The position numbers were made by a program, and so were the translations under genes. 64,000 bases of DNA from UBA1413 sp964650525 (GTDB lineage: Bacteria; Bacteroidota; Bacteroidia; Bacteroidales; Prolixibacteraceae), in the NCBI GenBank assembly GCA_964650525.1, contig CAZYUA010000007.1, positions 1 to 64,000 of the forward strand, given 5' to 3'. How positions within the stretch are numbered: the stretch's first letter is position 1; each line of letters starts with the position of its first letter. The notes beneath the pieces were generated by a model. It had not been told where the DNA came from and did no database searches. It saw only the letters and a program-made list of their open reading frames with translations. Positions 9,241-17,807 of the stretch are shown here, piece after piece.

Positions 9241-9831
9241 TTATTTTCGTCTTTTAATTTCATCGCGGATCAGGGAGGCCTTTTCGTAATCTTCATTCTG
9301 AACCGCTTCCTCCAGTGCTTTCTCCAGATCTGAAAGAGTGAACTTTTCATAAACCGATTTTCCGGCAGTGGGTTTGGATTCTGCTCCCGGGGTTTTCTGC
9401 CGGACCGGCCGCTCTTCATTCATCTCCAGCACTATACCCGCTTTATCCAGAATATCACTGGTTGTAAAAATCGGACAGCGGAAACGCAACGCCAGGGCAA
9501 TGGCATCAGAGGTCCTGGAATCGATGATTACCTCCTTCCCTCTCATTTCGCACAACAATTCCGAATAGAAAATTCCCTCTTCCAGTTTGTGAATGTTGAC
9601 CTCCAGCAGATTGATATCAAAAGCAACCGCTATGTTTTTTATGAGGTCGTGGGTAAGGGGTCTCGGGGGCTTTAGTCCCTCTAACTGGATGGCAATAGCC
9701 TGGGCTTCCACCGGTCCGATAATAATCGGGATGCGCCGTTCTCCCTCCTCTTCGGCCAGAACCAGCGCATAGGCTCCTGTTTGTGTCTGGCTTACCGACA
9801 ATCCAAGGATATTGAGCCTGATCTTCCTCAT
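9241..9831 (-). CDS. DUF151 bifunctional-nuclease-family protein with UVR motif
   Basis: 196 residues from ATG 9831; an upstream in-frame ATG at 9861 is less likely because it overlaps the -7 box. Residues 1-130 form the DUF151/BFN domain (GLSVSQTQTGAYALVL, then RIPIIIGPVEAQAIAI, then DSRTSDAIALALRF). After a linker, the last 40 residues are a UvrB/UvrC-type helical motif (LEEAVQNEDYEKASLIRDEIKRR). The domain pair is common in Bacteroidota; the nuclease activity is known from a plant member and its bacterial role is unclear. First gene of a likely two-gene unit with the nucleoside permease, which hints at nucleotide turnover. Confidence 0.87.
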   Translation of the reverse strand: MRKIRLNILGLSVSQTQTGAYALVLAEEEGERRIPIIIGPVEAQAIAIQLEGLKPPRPLTHDLIKNIAVAFDINLLEVNIHKLEEGIFYSELLCEMRGKEVIIDSRTSDAIALALRFRCPIFTTSDILDKAGIVLEMNEERPVRQKTPGAESKPTAGKSVYEKFTLSDLEKALEEAVQNEDYEKASLIRDEIKRRK

Positions 9832-9858
9832 GATAATAAACACACCTGTTTCCGCAAA

Positions 9859-9866
9859 CAAATATA
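9859..9866 (-). promoter_or_regulatory. -7 box upstream of the DUF151 gene
   Basis: TATATTTG on the minus strand, identical to the box before the DUF39 operon; the upstream TTG element is not at the consensus distance. Confidence 0.35.
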
Positions 9867-9945
9867 AGAATCATTTTGGGCCCCGGGACAGGTTCGCAAA
9901 AATAGGAATTATTCCTTGCTTATGGGAAAATATTTTCATCAATGA

Positions 9946-9976
9946 TTTGGTAATCGTTACAGAATAACTACTTTTG
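9946..9976 (+). promoter_or_regulatory. Promoter of rplU-rpmA
   Basis: TTTG (9946-9949), 19-base spacer, TACTTTTG (9969-9976): an exact match to the Bacteroidota consensus. Predicted transcription start is near 9983, giving a leader of about 80 nt before rplU, long enough to hold a regulatory structure, though none was identified. Confidence 0.8.
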
Positions 9977-10062
9977 CAATCCCAAAACAGGTTGGTTCAG
10001 GCATTTATAAGCGGAAACCTCCAAGGTACCCGCCTGACCGGCAAAACGATAAATGAAACACA

Positions 10063-10374
10063 ATGTACGCTATTGTTGAAATTGCTGGACAGCAGTTCAA
10101 AGTTGAGAAAAACAAAAAAGTATTCGTGCACCGCTTGCAGGCTTCCGAAGGGGATGTACTCGATTTTTCCAGGGTGCTGTTAATCGGCGACGAGGAAAAT
10201 ATCAGGGTCGGAACCCCGGTAGTGGAGGGAGCCAAAGTGACTGCAAAGGTCCTGGAACACACCAAAGGAGATAAGGTTCTGGTTTTCAAGAAAAAAAGAA
10301 GAAAAGGATACCAGAAGCTGAATGGTCATCGCCAGTTGTTTACCCAGGTCCAGATCGAAGAAATCGCAGGATAA
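10063..10374 (+). CDS. rplU: 50S ribosomal protein L21
   Basis: 103 residues, normal length. The N-terminus MYAIVEIAGQQFKVEKNKKV and the C-terminal KRRKGYQKLNGHRQ are typical of L21. It binds 23S rRNA in the large subunit. It is followed 15 bases later by rpmA, the conserved L21-L27 order. Start ATG 10063 has no in-frame competitor nearby. Confidence 0.98.
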   Translation: MYAIVEIAGQQFKVEKNKKVFVHRLQASEGDVLDFSRVLLIGDEENIRVGTPVVEGAKVTAKVLEHTKGDKVLVFKKKRRKGYQKLNGHRQLFTQVQIEEIAG

Positions 10375-10389
10375 TAAAAAACAGGAACT

Positions 10390-10683
10390 ATGGCTCATAA
10401 GAAAGGTGTAGGAAGTTCGAAAAACGGACGGGAATCGGAAAGCAAACGGCTGGGAGTAAAAATTTACGGCGGCCAGTTTGCCCAGGCAGGAAACATCATT
10501 GTTCGCCAAAGAGGAACCAGGCATCACCCGGGATCTAACGTAGGGATCGGAAGAGATCATACCCTGTTCGCACTGATTGACGGTACGGTGGTTTTCAGAA
10601 AAAAACAGAATAACCGGTCGTTTGTGTCTGTGGCCCCGATTGTTCCGGCGGATATCTCCGGGGCGGAACCTGGCGTTAACTGA
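10390..10683 (+). CDS. rpmA: 50S ribosomal protein L27
   Basis: 97 residues. The N-terminal MAHKKGVGSSKNGRESESKRLG is the L27 signature that reaches towards the peptidyl-transferase centre; no N-terminal extension needing cleavage (as in Firmicutes) is present. The C-terminus runs about ten residues beyond the shortest L27 proteins (PADISGAEPGVN), which is unremarkable. Second gene of the rplU operon. Confidence 0.98.
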   Translation: MAHKKGVGSSKNGRESESKRLGVKIYGGQFAQAGNIIVRQRGTRHHPGSNVGIGRDHTLFALIDGTVVFRKKQNNRSFVSVAPIVPADISGAEPGVN

Positions 10684-10767
10684 TTCTGGTTCTGCTCACG
10701 GAACTGAAAGGATCTCTCCTGGGTTTACCGGTCTGCTCACTGAATACTTACAGGTTCTTCCCTGCCG

Positions 10768-10800
10768 ACAGGGATATTCACTGCCCTGTGTAACCTTTTT
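10768..10800 (+). terminator. Possible terminator after rplU-rpmA
   Basis: ACAGGG (10768-10773) and CCCTGT (10784-10789) can pair around a 10-base loop, followed by a short T run at 10796-10800. A competing stem CCCTG/CAGGG uses part of the same bases. The stem is short. Confidence 0.3.
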
Positions 10801-10878
10801 CTTATTCTTTTTCCCACAGACAATGGTTTCACAGAGAACCCTTTTTGTTTTTTTACTTTTATGGAATAATTCAGACGG

Positions 10879-12153
10879 ATGCTTACACTGAGGTATATCC
10901 AGGATGCCCCCCAGGAAGTGATCGGGAAACTGGCCAAAAAAGGGTTTGATGGCCGTGTCGTTGTGGAAAAGATCGTGGTTTTGACAGAAACCAGAAACCA
11001 GATCCAGGTGAAGGTGGATAAAGCCCGGTCAGAGATGAACGGGCTGTCGAAGGAGATTGGCCGGTTCATGCACGCCGGTAATCCGGAAGCGGCAAACCAG
11101 GCAAAGGAAAAAACTTCTGAACTGAAAGAATTCATCAGAGATCAGGACCAGGCATTTAACACCATCGACCAGCAAATCAGGGAATTGGTGATCCAGCTTC
11201 CTAATGTTCCGCACCGTTCGGTACCTGAAGGAAAAAGCGCAGCAGATAATGAAATTGTAAGGACGGGAGGAAGGATGCCCGAGCTGGGAAAGGACGCCCT
11301 TCCCCACTGGGAATTGGCAACACGCTATAACCTTATTGATTTTGAACTGGGTGTAAAACTGACCGGGGCAGGATTTCCGGTTTACAGGGGTAAAGGAGCC
11401 ATGCTGCAAAGAGCATTGATCAACTTTTTTTTGGACGAGGCTCGGCAGCAAGGCTACGAAGAGATCCAACCTCCGCTGATGGTCAATGAGACCTCCGGCT
11501 TTGGCACCGGACAACTGCCTGACAAAGAAGGGCAGATGTACCACGTTACCGCTGACAATTTTTACATGATACCTACGGCGGAGGTTCCCGTGACCAATAT
11601 TTACCGGGATGTTATCCTGGATGCCCTGTCCCTGCCGGTCCGGAATTGTGCCTATAGCCCCTGTTTCAGGCGCGAAGCCGGATCATACGGAAAAGAGGTC
11701 AGGGGTTTAAACCGGCTGCATCAGTTTGACAAAGTTGAAATTGTGCAGATTTGCCATCCTGATACATCGTACGATGTCCTGGAGGAGATGGTCCGTTATG
11801 TTGAAACACTGGTTCAAAAACTGGAGCTGCCCTACCGGATTGTCAGGCTTTGCGGAGGTGATATGGGATTTACCTCGGCGCTGACGTACGATTTTGAGGT
11901 GTTCTCTGCTGCTCAGGAGAAATGGCTTGAAGTAAGTTCGGTTTCCAATTTTGAATCGTTCCAGGCCAACCGCCTGAAATTGCGTTTCAGGGAGGAAGCA
12001 GGGCAAAAGCCCCAACTGGCACACACCCTCAACGGCAGCGCCCTTGCCTTGCCCAGAATCGTGGCGGCACTGCTGGAAAACAACCAGACTCCCACTGGAA
12101 TAGCGATTCCCCCGGTTCTCATCCGGTGGTGCGGATTCGACCGGATAGACTGA
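10879..12153 (+). CDS. serS: Seryl-tRNA synthetase
   Basis: 424 residues, standard length. It charges tRNA-Ser with serine. The N-terminal ~110 residues form the long antiparallel coiled coil that grips the tRNA variable arm. The class II catalytic core follows, with motif 2 (FRREAGSYGKEVRGLNRLHQF) and motif 3 (NGSALALPRIVAALLE). A near-consensus TACTTTTA just upstream (10854-10861) would give a very short leader. Convergent with lipB. Confidence 0.98.
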   Translation: MLTLRYIQDAPQEVIGKLAKKGFDGRVVVEKIVVLTETRNQIQVKVDKARSEMNGLSKEIGRFMHAGNPEAANQAKEKTSELKEFIRDQDQAFNTIDQQIRELVIQLPNVPHRSVPEGKSAADNEIVRTGGRMPELGKDALPHWELATRYNLIDFELGVKLTGAGFPVYRGKGAMLQRALINFFLDEARQQGYEEIQPPLMVNETSGFGTGQLPDKEGQMYHVTADNFYMIPTAEVPVTNIYRDVILDALSLPVRNCAYSPCFRREAGSYGKEVRGLNRLHQFDKVEIVQICHPDTSYDVLEEMVRYVETLVQKLELPYRIVRLCGGDMGFTSALTYDFEVFSAAQEKWLEVSSVSNFESFQANRLKLRFREEAGQKPQLAHTLNGSALALPRIVAALLENNQTPTGIAIPPVLIRWCGFDRID

Positions 12154-12222
12154 CGGCCGGGTCCGGAACAAACCTTGTGTTCAGACGCTTCCGGTAAGAG
12201 AATTCAGACCAATCAGCGACCA

Positions 12223-12903
12223 TCAACGGTTCAGACTACCAAAAACCGCACTGAAACTGCCCTTTACCGACTCTTTTACCTTTACCATATCGACCGGCGA
12301 TCCCGTTTCCTTTTGCATAGAAGTTACAGCGCCGGAAGTAAATCCACAGGGATTGATATAACTAAAATAGCGCAGGTCGGTATTTACATTGAGGGCAAAA
12401 CCGTGCATGGTCACATATCGGCTTACCCGGACTCCGATAGCACAGATTTTCCTGGCCCTGGCAGGATCGTCGGGATCAAGCCAAACGCCTGTCGCTCCCT
12501 CCTTCCGGGCACCGGAAATTCCGAAATCAGAAAGAGTAAGCAACAGAGCCTCTTCCATCTTCCGGATATAATTTCTCACACTCAGACCAAAAAACTCCAG
12601 ATCAAGAATAGGATAACCCACCAGCTGTCCTGGTCCGTGATAGGTGATATCCCCCCCTCTGTTGATCCGGTAGAAGGAAGCTCCGATTTTTTCCAGGAAT
12701 TCAGGTCTGATCAGAAGATTTCCGGGATCACCGCTTTTCCCCAGGGTATAAACATGCGGATGCTCAACCAACAAAAAATAATGGTTTGCAGATGGCTCTC
12801 CCCTGCCTTCCTTCTCTGCTATAAGTAAGGAAAAAAGTGCCTCCTGGTCATCCCAGCATGCCTGGTAGTCCAGCACCCCCTTGTCAATAAATTGTAACTC
12901 CAT
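12223..12903 (-). CDS. lipB: Lipoyl(octanoyl) transferase
   Basis: 226 residues. LipB moves octanoate from acyl-carrier protein onto lipoyl domains. The family motif GGDITYHGPGQLVGYPILDL is present, as are the catalytic lysine (K152 in RKICAIGV) and the acyl-accepting cysteine (C186 in INPCGFTSGAVTS). Start ATG 12903. Monocistronic; convergent with serS with a 69-base gap in which I see no clear hairpin. Confidence 0.96.
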   Translation of the reverse strand: MELQFIDKGVLDYQACWDDQEALFSLLIAEKEGRGEPSANHYFLLVEHPHVYTLGKSGDPGNLLIRPEFLEKIGASFYRINRGGDITYHGPGQLVGYPILDLEFFGLSVRNYIRKMEEALLLTLSDFGISGARKEGATGVWLDPDDPARARKICAIGVRVSRYVTMHGFALNVNTDLRYFSYINPCGFTSGAVTSMQKETGSPVDMVKVKESVKGSFSAVFGSLNR

Positions 12904-13319
12904 CTTTTACAATCTGATCAGCGGCTGCTCCTGCAACCGGAGAATTGAAGCCCGGGCTCAAAACGGGGCCGACCCGATCTCCACAACCAGCAATCTCCCG
13001 GCACCAGGCAAAAATAAATCAAAAAAATAAAAAAAGAGTTCTGAAGGCTCCCCTTGCTTAAGGAACTGAACTGCCTCAACATTCAGTCTCTCCATTCCCT
13101 TCCGGATTATGGCCGTCATACACCTGATACAACCATTTGTTTACAAAATCATCAGATGACCTCTATCGGTCAAAATTAACAAATTGTAAATATTTTAAGC
13201 ATCTTTATACGATTCAGTTATTATTTAATCCAATAATCAAAATAAAAGCGTTTTTTTATGTGTAAACAATAATATTTAAACATTCTGGCCGGATGAACCG
13301 GATTTAATGATTTTGCAAG
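12904..13319. other. 416-base gene-free gap between lipB and gdhA
   Basis: A divergent regulatory gap. It contains a TAnnTTTG box facing lipB (complement of 13009-13016, TATTTTTG, about 105 bases from the ATG), an A-rich run near 13017-13037, and a markedly AT-rich block at about 13160-13280 before gdhA. Directly before gdhA, TGATTTTG (13308-13315) is one base off the -7 consensus and would imply a nearly leaderless mRNA. No RNA gene or repeat was recognised. Confidence 0.4.
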
Positions 13320-14675
13320 ATGGAAAAAAAAGCAGCTGAATTTATTGAGGGGTTCATGGCCCGGGCGATAGCCAAAGACCCACAGGAAAAGGAGTTTCAC
13401 CAGGCCATTCATGAGGTCGTGGAGAGCCTGGCAGCCTTTGTAGTCCGCAATCCGGTTTATGAAAAGGAAAGGATTCTGGAACGGATGGCGGAGCCTGAAC
13501 GGATCCTTCTTTTCAGGGTTCCCTGGCTCAACGATAAAGGAGAGCTGGAGATCAACCGGGGTTACCGGATCCAGATGAACAGCGCCATTGGCCCCTATAA
13601 GGGCGGACTTCGGTTCCACCCTTCAGTCAATCTGAGCATCCTGAAGTTCCTTGCTTATGAACAGGTGTTAAAAAACAGCCTGACCACCCTGCCTATGGGT
13701 GGGGGAAAAGGAGGTTCCGACTTCAACCCCAAGGGAAAATCGGACCGTGAGGTGATGATGTTCTGCCAGTCGTTTATGACGGAACTGTACCGTCATATTG
13801 GTCCTGATACGGATGTTCCTGCCGGGGACATCGGGGTCGGAGGCCGGGAGATCGGGTTTTTGTACGGTCAGTACAAGCGGCTGCGGAATGAATTTTCGGG
13901 CACATTAACCGGCAAGGGATCAGGTTGGGGAGGGAGTCCCCTCCGTCCTGAGGCAACGGGATTCGGGGTTTCCTATTTTGCAGAAGAGATGCTCAGCCGC
14001 CAGGGAGACTCCATTGAAGGGAAGACAGTGGCCATCTCAGGGTCGGGCAATGTGTCGCAATATGCTGTCAGGAAGGTAACCCAAATGGGGGGTAAAGTGG
14101 TTACCCTGTCCGATTCGAACGGCTTCATCCATGATCCTGAAGGCATCAATGAAGAGAAACTGGAATATGTCCTGGAATTAAAGAACGTTTACCGGGGAAG
14201 GATCCGGGAATATGCCGCGGAGTTCCGGGAGGCCCGTTATTATGAAAACCAGAGGCCCTGGGGTGTGCCCTGCCAGATAGCTATGCCGTGTGCAACCCAG
14301 AATGAAATCAGTGGCGAAGAGGCAGCGGAACTGGTGAAAAACGGCTGCGTCTGTGTGGCTGAGGGGGCCAATATGCCCTCCACACCAGAGGCTATTCATG
14401 TTTTTCAGTCCGCAAAACTGCTATATGCCCCGGGAAAGGCAGCCAATGCCGGGGGAGTGGCCACTTCCGGCCTTGAAATGACCCAGAATTCCATGCGGAT
14501 GACCTGGACCCGCGAAGAAGTGGACGCCAGGCTTCATAGAATCATGAAAGACATCCATGAAACCTGCCTGCAATACGGCAGGGAAAACGACGGATACATC
14601 AACTACGTGAAAGGGGCCAACATCGGAGGATTTATCAAGGTTGCCAATGCTATGCTCGCCCAGGGAATTGTCTGA
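13320..14675 (+). CDS. gdhA: Glutamate dehydrogenase (hexameric, NADP-type)
   Basis: 451 residues, the small hexameric class. It interconverts 2-oxoglutarate plus ammonium with glutamate. The substrate-binding segment GPYKGGLRFHPSVN and the catalytic lysine K130 in PMGGGKGGSDF are present; the nucleotide-binding turn is SGSGNVSQYA (about residues 240-250). The subfamily resemblance favours NADP(H), hence ammonium assimilation, but cofactor cannot be proved from this. The 3' 255 bases are overlapped on the other strand by a lipoprotein reading frame. Confidence 0.96.
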   Translation: MEKKAAEFIEGFMARAIAKDPQEKEFHQAIHEVVESLAAFVVRNPVYEKERILERMAEPERILLFRVPWLNDKGELEINRGYRIQMNSAIGPYKGGLRFHPSVNLSILKFLAYEQVLKNSLTTLPMGGGKGGSDFNPKGKSDREVMMFCQSFMTELYRHIGPDTDVPAGDIGVGGREIGFLYGQYKRLRNEFSGTLTGKGSGWGGSPLRPEATGFGVSYFAEEMLSRQGDSIEGKTVAISGSGNVSQYAVRKVTQMGGKVVTLSDSNGFIHDPEGINEEKLEYVLELKNVYRGRIREYAAEFREARYYENQRPWGVPCQIAMPCATQNEISGEEAAELVKNGCVCVAEGANMPSTPEAIHVFQSAKLLYAPGKAANAGGVATSGLEMTQNSMRMTWTREEVDARLHRIMKDIHETCLQYGRENDGYINYVKGANIGGFIKVANAMLAQGIV

Positions 14676-15278
14676 TACCAAAAAACGCCCTCTCCAGGAT
14701 GTAAATACCGCCGCATGGATAACACGGTAATGGGGATGGTACACAGCCGAAAAGTGGTCGCTGTGGTGCACGACAACCTCTCCTTTTTCCAGTAAGGCCT
14801 GAATGGCAAGCTCATCCTCCTCCCTGTCCTGAAAAACCAGTCCCATACGGTCCAGGACGCGTAAAACCCGTTTCCACCTTTTTAAAATGGTTTCCGGATC
14901 AGGATTCGCTGCCATCCCGGCACTTGCTACCATCCCCATCAGCAGGGTATCGCGGGGAAGGATGCCCTGTTTCACCAGAGAAAGGTTAACCCGGTAAAAA
15001 CGGCGGCCGGGACCCAGGGGTTGCCATAGCACTGTGTCGGCCCAGACAGAATCCCGGAGTTCCTGATCCAGGTACATACCGGCATGTACCGTGTCGGAAA
15101 TCAGATGACCCGGACCATAGGCGTCCTGGAAAAAACTCTTGTACAGGTCAACCAATCTCGCTTCCGGGTAATATTCCAGCTCAGAAAGAATGAACTGCCG
15201 GATCGCCCTGCCTGACCCGGAACAGGCTGCCGTAACCATAACAGCACAAAAAAGAAGGAATCCTTTCTTAAACACCAT
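14421..15278 (-). CDS. Lipoprotein of unknown function; C-terminus runs antisense into gdhA
   Basis: About 285 residues from ATG 15278, chosen because it starts a lipoprotein signal (MVFKKGFLLFCAVMVTAAC, lipobox TAAC). The body holds YYPEARLVDLYKSFFQDAYGPGHLI and later VVHHSDHFSAVYHPHYRVI, segments I recognise from an uncharacterised Bacteroidota family. Family members, from memory, end shortly after that HPHYR segment. Here the frame continues for about 85 residues made entirely of the antisense of gdhA. A run of six T on the coding strand (A run near 14681-14686) sits at the junction; a one-base shift there would end the protein a few codons later, at a stop inside 14644-14661. The true 3' end is therefore uncertain. 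Anchored in the envelope by lipid if exported as predicted. Confidence 0.6.
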   Translation of the reverse strand: MVFKKGFLLFCAVMVTAACSGSGRAIRQFILSELEYYPEARLVDLYKSFFQDAYGPGHLISDTVHAGMYLDQELRDSVWADTVLWQPLGPGRRFYRVNLSLVKQGILPRDTLLMGMVASAGMAANPDPETILKRWKRVLRVLDRMGLVFQDREEDELAIQALLEKGEVVVHHSDHFSAVYHPHYRVIHAAVFTSWRGRFLVSDNSLGEHSIGNLDKSSDVGPFHVVDVSVVFPAVLQAGFMDVFHDSMKPGVHFFAGPGHPHGILGHFKAGSGHSPGIGCLSRGI

Positions 15279-15669
15279 CTTCAACGGCCGGCGGCCAGCC
15301 CTGATATACATCGAATGTCGCATTTCCCTATGGTAAGCTTGGTGGCATAAATATAATGATTAGAAACAGGGTACAAAAGACAAACCTGCCATTTTGCAAT
15401 CTCCACTTGACAAAACCGCATCTATTTGATTAACTGCGCAATAGGGTTTATTTAGCCGGCTAATTCCCGCTTGCGGAAAGCACTTAAAAAGGGTAATAAG
15501 GCCGTTCAAATGGGAGGTTTACAGGTAAAAACAGGCTGTTTACCGGTTTGTATAACGGATTCCCTTCAGTTAAGGAGAAATTTGAGAGCAAACAGGACCC
15601 GGGGAAAAGCCTACAACCAACTATCCGGGCTTGTCAAAGCACAGTTCAACGGGAAGAAACAGAAAAGCC
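15279..15669. other. 391-base gene-free gap before the export operon
   Basis: Holds the start regions of the divergent lipoprotein gene and the MacAB-like operon. I found no perfect TAnnTTTG in either direction. A weakly open frame (15471-15686) has no recognisable protein content and overlaps the ATPase start. Otherwise nothing visible. Confidence 0.4.
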
Positions 15670-16401
15670 ATGATCGTACTGGATAACATCCATAAATCTT
15701 ATGTCACGGGAAGCAATTCCCTCCATGTATTAAAAGGACTGACCCTTGAGATCGGTGCCGGGGAGTTTGTTTCCATCATGGGGCCTTCGGGATCGGGAAA
15801 ATCTACCTTGCTTAACATCCTGGGAATCCTGGATGATTACGATGAAGGAAATTATTTTCTGAACGGAAAACCTGTCAGAGGGTTGAACGAGACCAGGGCA
15901 GCCATGATGCGCAACGAAATGATCGGTTTTGTTTTTCAATCGTTCAACCTGATATCTTTTAAAAATGCCAGGGAGAATGTTGCGCTGCCCTTGTACTATC
16001 AGAAGGTTAACCGAAAGAAAAGGAACCAGATTGCCATGGAGTATTTAGACCGTTTTGGATTGAGGGAATGGGCAGACCATCTGCCTGCTGAGCTCTCCGG
16101 AGGGCAGAAACAAAGGGTGGCCATTGCCCGCGCCCTGATTTCAAAGCCTAAGGTGATCCTGGCAGATGAACCGACCGGAGCTCTCGATACGGCTACTTCC
16201 GAAGAAGTGATGCACATCTTGAAAGAGGTCAACGATCAGGGAATTACGGTGATCATCGTGACTCACGAACACGATATTGCCGCGATGACGAAAAAGATCA
16301 TCCGGCTAAAGGATGGGGTAATCGAAGAAACCATCCTTAACGGGGAACTGAAGATGTACCGCGAGCGGATGAAAACCGAAAGTGCGTTCAGCTATGTTTG
16401 A
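15670..16401 (+). CDS. ABC transporter ATPase, MacB/LolD type
   Basis: 243 residues from ATG 15670 (MIVLDNIHKSYVTG), the normal N-terminus for this class; the frame stays open 39 bases further upstream but without family content. Walker A GPSGSGKST, Q-loop FQSFN, signature LSGGQKQR, Walker B VILADEPTGALD and the H-loop THEHD are all intact. It powers the two FtsX/MacB-type permeases encoded next. Overlaps the first permease gene by 8 bases. First gene of a five-gene export operon. Confidence 0.93.
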   Translation: MIVLDNIHKSYVTGSNSLHVLKGLTLEIGAGEFVSIMGPSGSGKSTLLNILGILDDYDEGNYFLNGKPVRGLNETRAAMMRNEMIGFVFQSFNLISFKNARENVALPLYYQKVNRKKRNQIAMEYLDRFGLREWADHLPAELSGGQKQRVAIARALISKPKVILADEPTGALDTATSEEVMHILKEVNDQGITVIIVTHEHDIAAMTKKIIRLKDGVIEETILNGELKMYRERMKTESAFSYV

Positions 16402-17650
16402 TGTGGATATCTGGCAGGAGATCTTCGCCACCATCCGGAAAAACAAGCTCCGGACTTTCCTGACGGGGTTTTCGGTTGCCTGGGGAATCTTCATGCTGAT
16501 GGTTCTCCTGGGCTCCGGAAACGGATTACAAAATGGGGTTAAGGAGGAATTTGCCGACGATGCCGTCAATATCATGTGGCTCTGGACCGGGAAAACGTCG
16601 GTTCCTTACAATGGGCTGAAAGAGGGACGGGAAATCAGGTTCGATAACGGGGACTTTCAGTTTCTGAACTCCGAAGCAACAGATATCGACCTGGTATCAT
16701 CGCGGTTTTACCTCCAGGGGGATATTGTTTATTCCTATGGAAAAGAGTACGGGTCTTTCTCTACAAGTACCTGTTATCCCTCCCTGATGGAGATGGAAAA
16801 GATCAAACTCACACAGGGGCGTTTTATCAACAACCTGGACATGAATGAGTTTCGCAAAGTGATTGTTATCGGGGATGATATCCGGAAAGCCTTGTTCAAG
16901 GAGGAGGTTCCCCTGGGAAAATATATCAAGGTGGGAAGTGTACCCTTCAAAGTCGTCGGGGTGTCGCGCGATCCCCGGTCGGATGATAACCGGCAAGCCT
17001 ACATGCCCTTTACGACAGCCCAGAGGTTGTTCAACGGCGGTAACCGGGTGCATACCTTCACGGTTACCACCCGGATGGTGAAATCGGTCAGCGAGGCAGA
17101 AGCGATTAACGACAGGGTCAGGCAGCAGATGGCAAGCAGACACGATTTTGATCCGGAAGACAAGAAAGCCATGGGTTCGTTTAATATGCTTACGGAATAC
17201 ATCCGTACGATGAAGATTTTCGAAGCCATCAAGCTGTTTGTCTGGATCATCGGTATCGGAACGCTGATTGCCGGGATTGTCGGCGTCAGCAACATCATGC
17301 TCATCCTGGTAAAAGAAAGGACCCGGGAAATCGGTATCCGCAAGGCCCTGGGAGCCTCACCGGCTTCGGTGATCGGGCTGGTGCTCCTTGAATCGGTGTT
17401 GATCACTACCATTGCAGGATACCTGGGGTTGGTCTTGGGTGTGGGGCTGATGGAGGTGGTCAATTTCGGACTGGAGCAGATGGTGGCTTCCGGTGGCGGG
17501 GAGGAGGTATTCTTCCGCAACCCCACGGTCGACTTTCCGACAGCCCTCTCGGCCACTGCCATTCTCATCGTTTCAGGCGCCCTGGCCGGATATATCCCGG
17601 CCCGCAATGCGGCCAACGTAAAACCTATTGAAGCCCTGCGGGATGAATAG
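16394..17650 (+). CDS. MacB-type ABC permease 1
   Basis: 418 residues from ATG 16394 (MFDVDIWQEIFATIRKNKLR), which overlaps the ATPase stop. Architecture: one N-terminal membrane helix (FLTGFSVAWGIFMLMVLLGSGNGLQ), a periplasmic MacB-type domain (about 45-280), then three C-terminal helices (FtsX domain) with the VSNIMLILVKERTREIGIRKALGA segment typical of the family. It lacks a fused ATPase, which is supplied by the preceding gene. It is paralogous to the next permease over the whole length, suggesting a heterodimer. Confidence 0.92.
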   Translation: MFDVDIWQEIFATIRKNKLRTFLTGFSVAWGIFMLMVLLGSGNGLQNGVKEEFADDAVNIMWLWTGKTSVPYNGLKEGREIRFDNGDFQFLNSEATDIDLVSSRFYLQGDIVYSYGKEYGSFSTSTCYPSLMEMEKIKLTQGRFINNLDMNEFRKVIVIGDDIRKALFKEEVPLGKYIKVGSVPFKVVGVSRDPRSDDNRQAYMPFTTAQRLFNGGNRVHTFTVTTRMVKSVSEAEAINDRVRQQMASRHDFDPEDKKAMGSFNMLTEYIRTMKIFEAIKLFVWIIGIGTLIAGIVGVSNIMLILVKERTREIGIRKALGASPASVIGLVLLESVLITTIAGYLGLVLGVGLMEVVNFGLEQMVASGGGEEVFFRNPTVDFPTALSATAILIVSGALAGYIPARNAANVKPIEALRDE

Positions 17651-17710
17651 CCAAAAAAGTTACCGTTGCCGGCTTATATCAGCCGTATGCCGGTGGCTTC
17701 CGGTTGTCGC

Positions 17711-17804
17711 TGTAAACTGAGTACCCGCCTCCCGATAAATCGGGAGGCGGGCGCCCTGAGAACTGTAAACTGAGAACTATAAACTGAGAACTTAGATATC
17801 TAAG
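17711..17804. repeat. Perfect hairpin, tandem repeats and palindrome between the two permease genes
   Basis: Three elements fill the 157-base gap. A perfect 12-bp stem (17724-17735 and 17740-17751) closes a 4-base TAAA loop. It is flanked by copies of a short unit, TGTAAACTGAG at 17711 and three further AACTG/AACTA-plus-GAGAAC variants between 17757 and 17791. A perfect 14-bp palindrome, CTTAGATATCTAAG, lies at 17791-17804, three bases before the next ATG. None of this looks coding. Confidence 0.85.
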
Positions 17805-17807
17805 AGT

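Noticed and set aside
15471..15686. Small frame upstream of the ABC ATPase
   Set aside because: No family content and overlaps the ATPase start.
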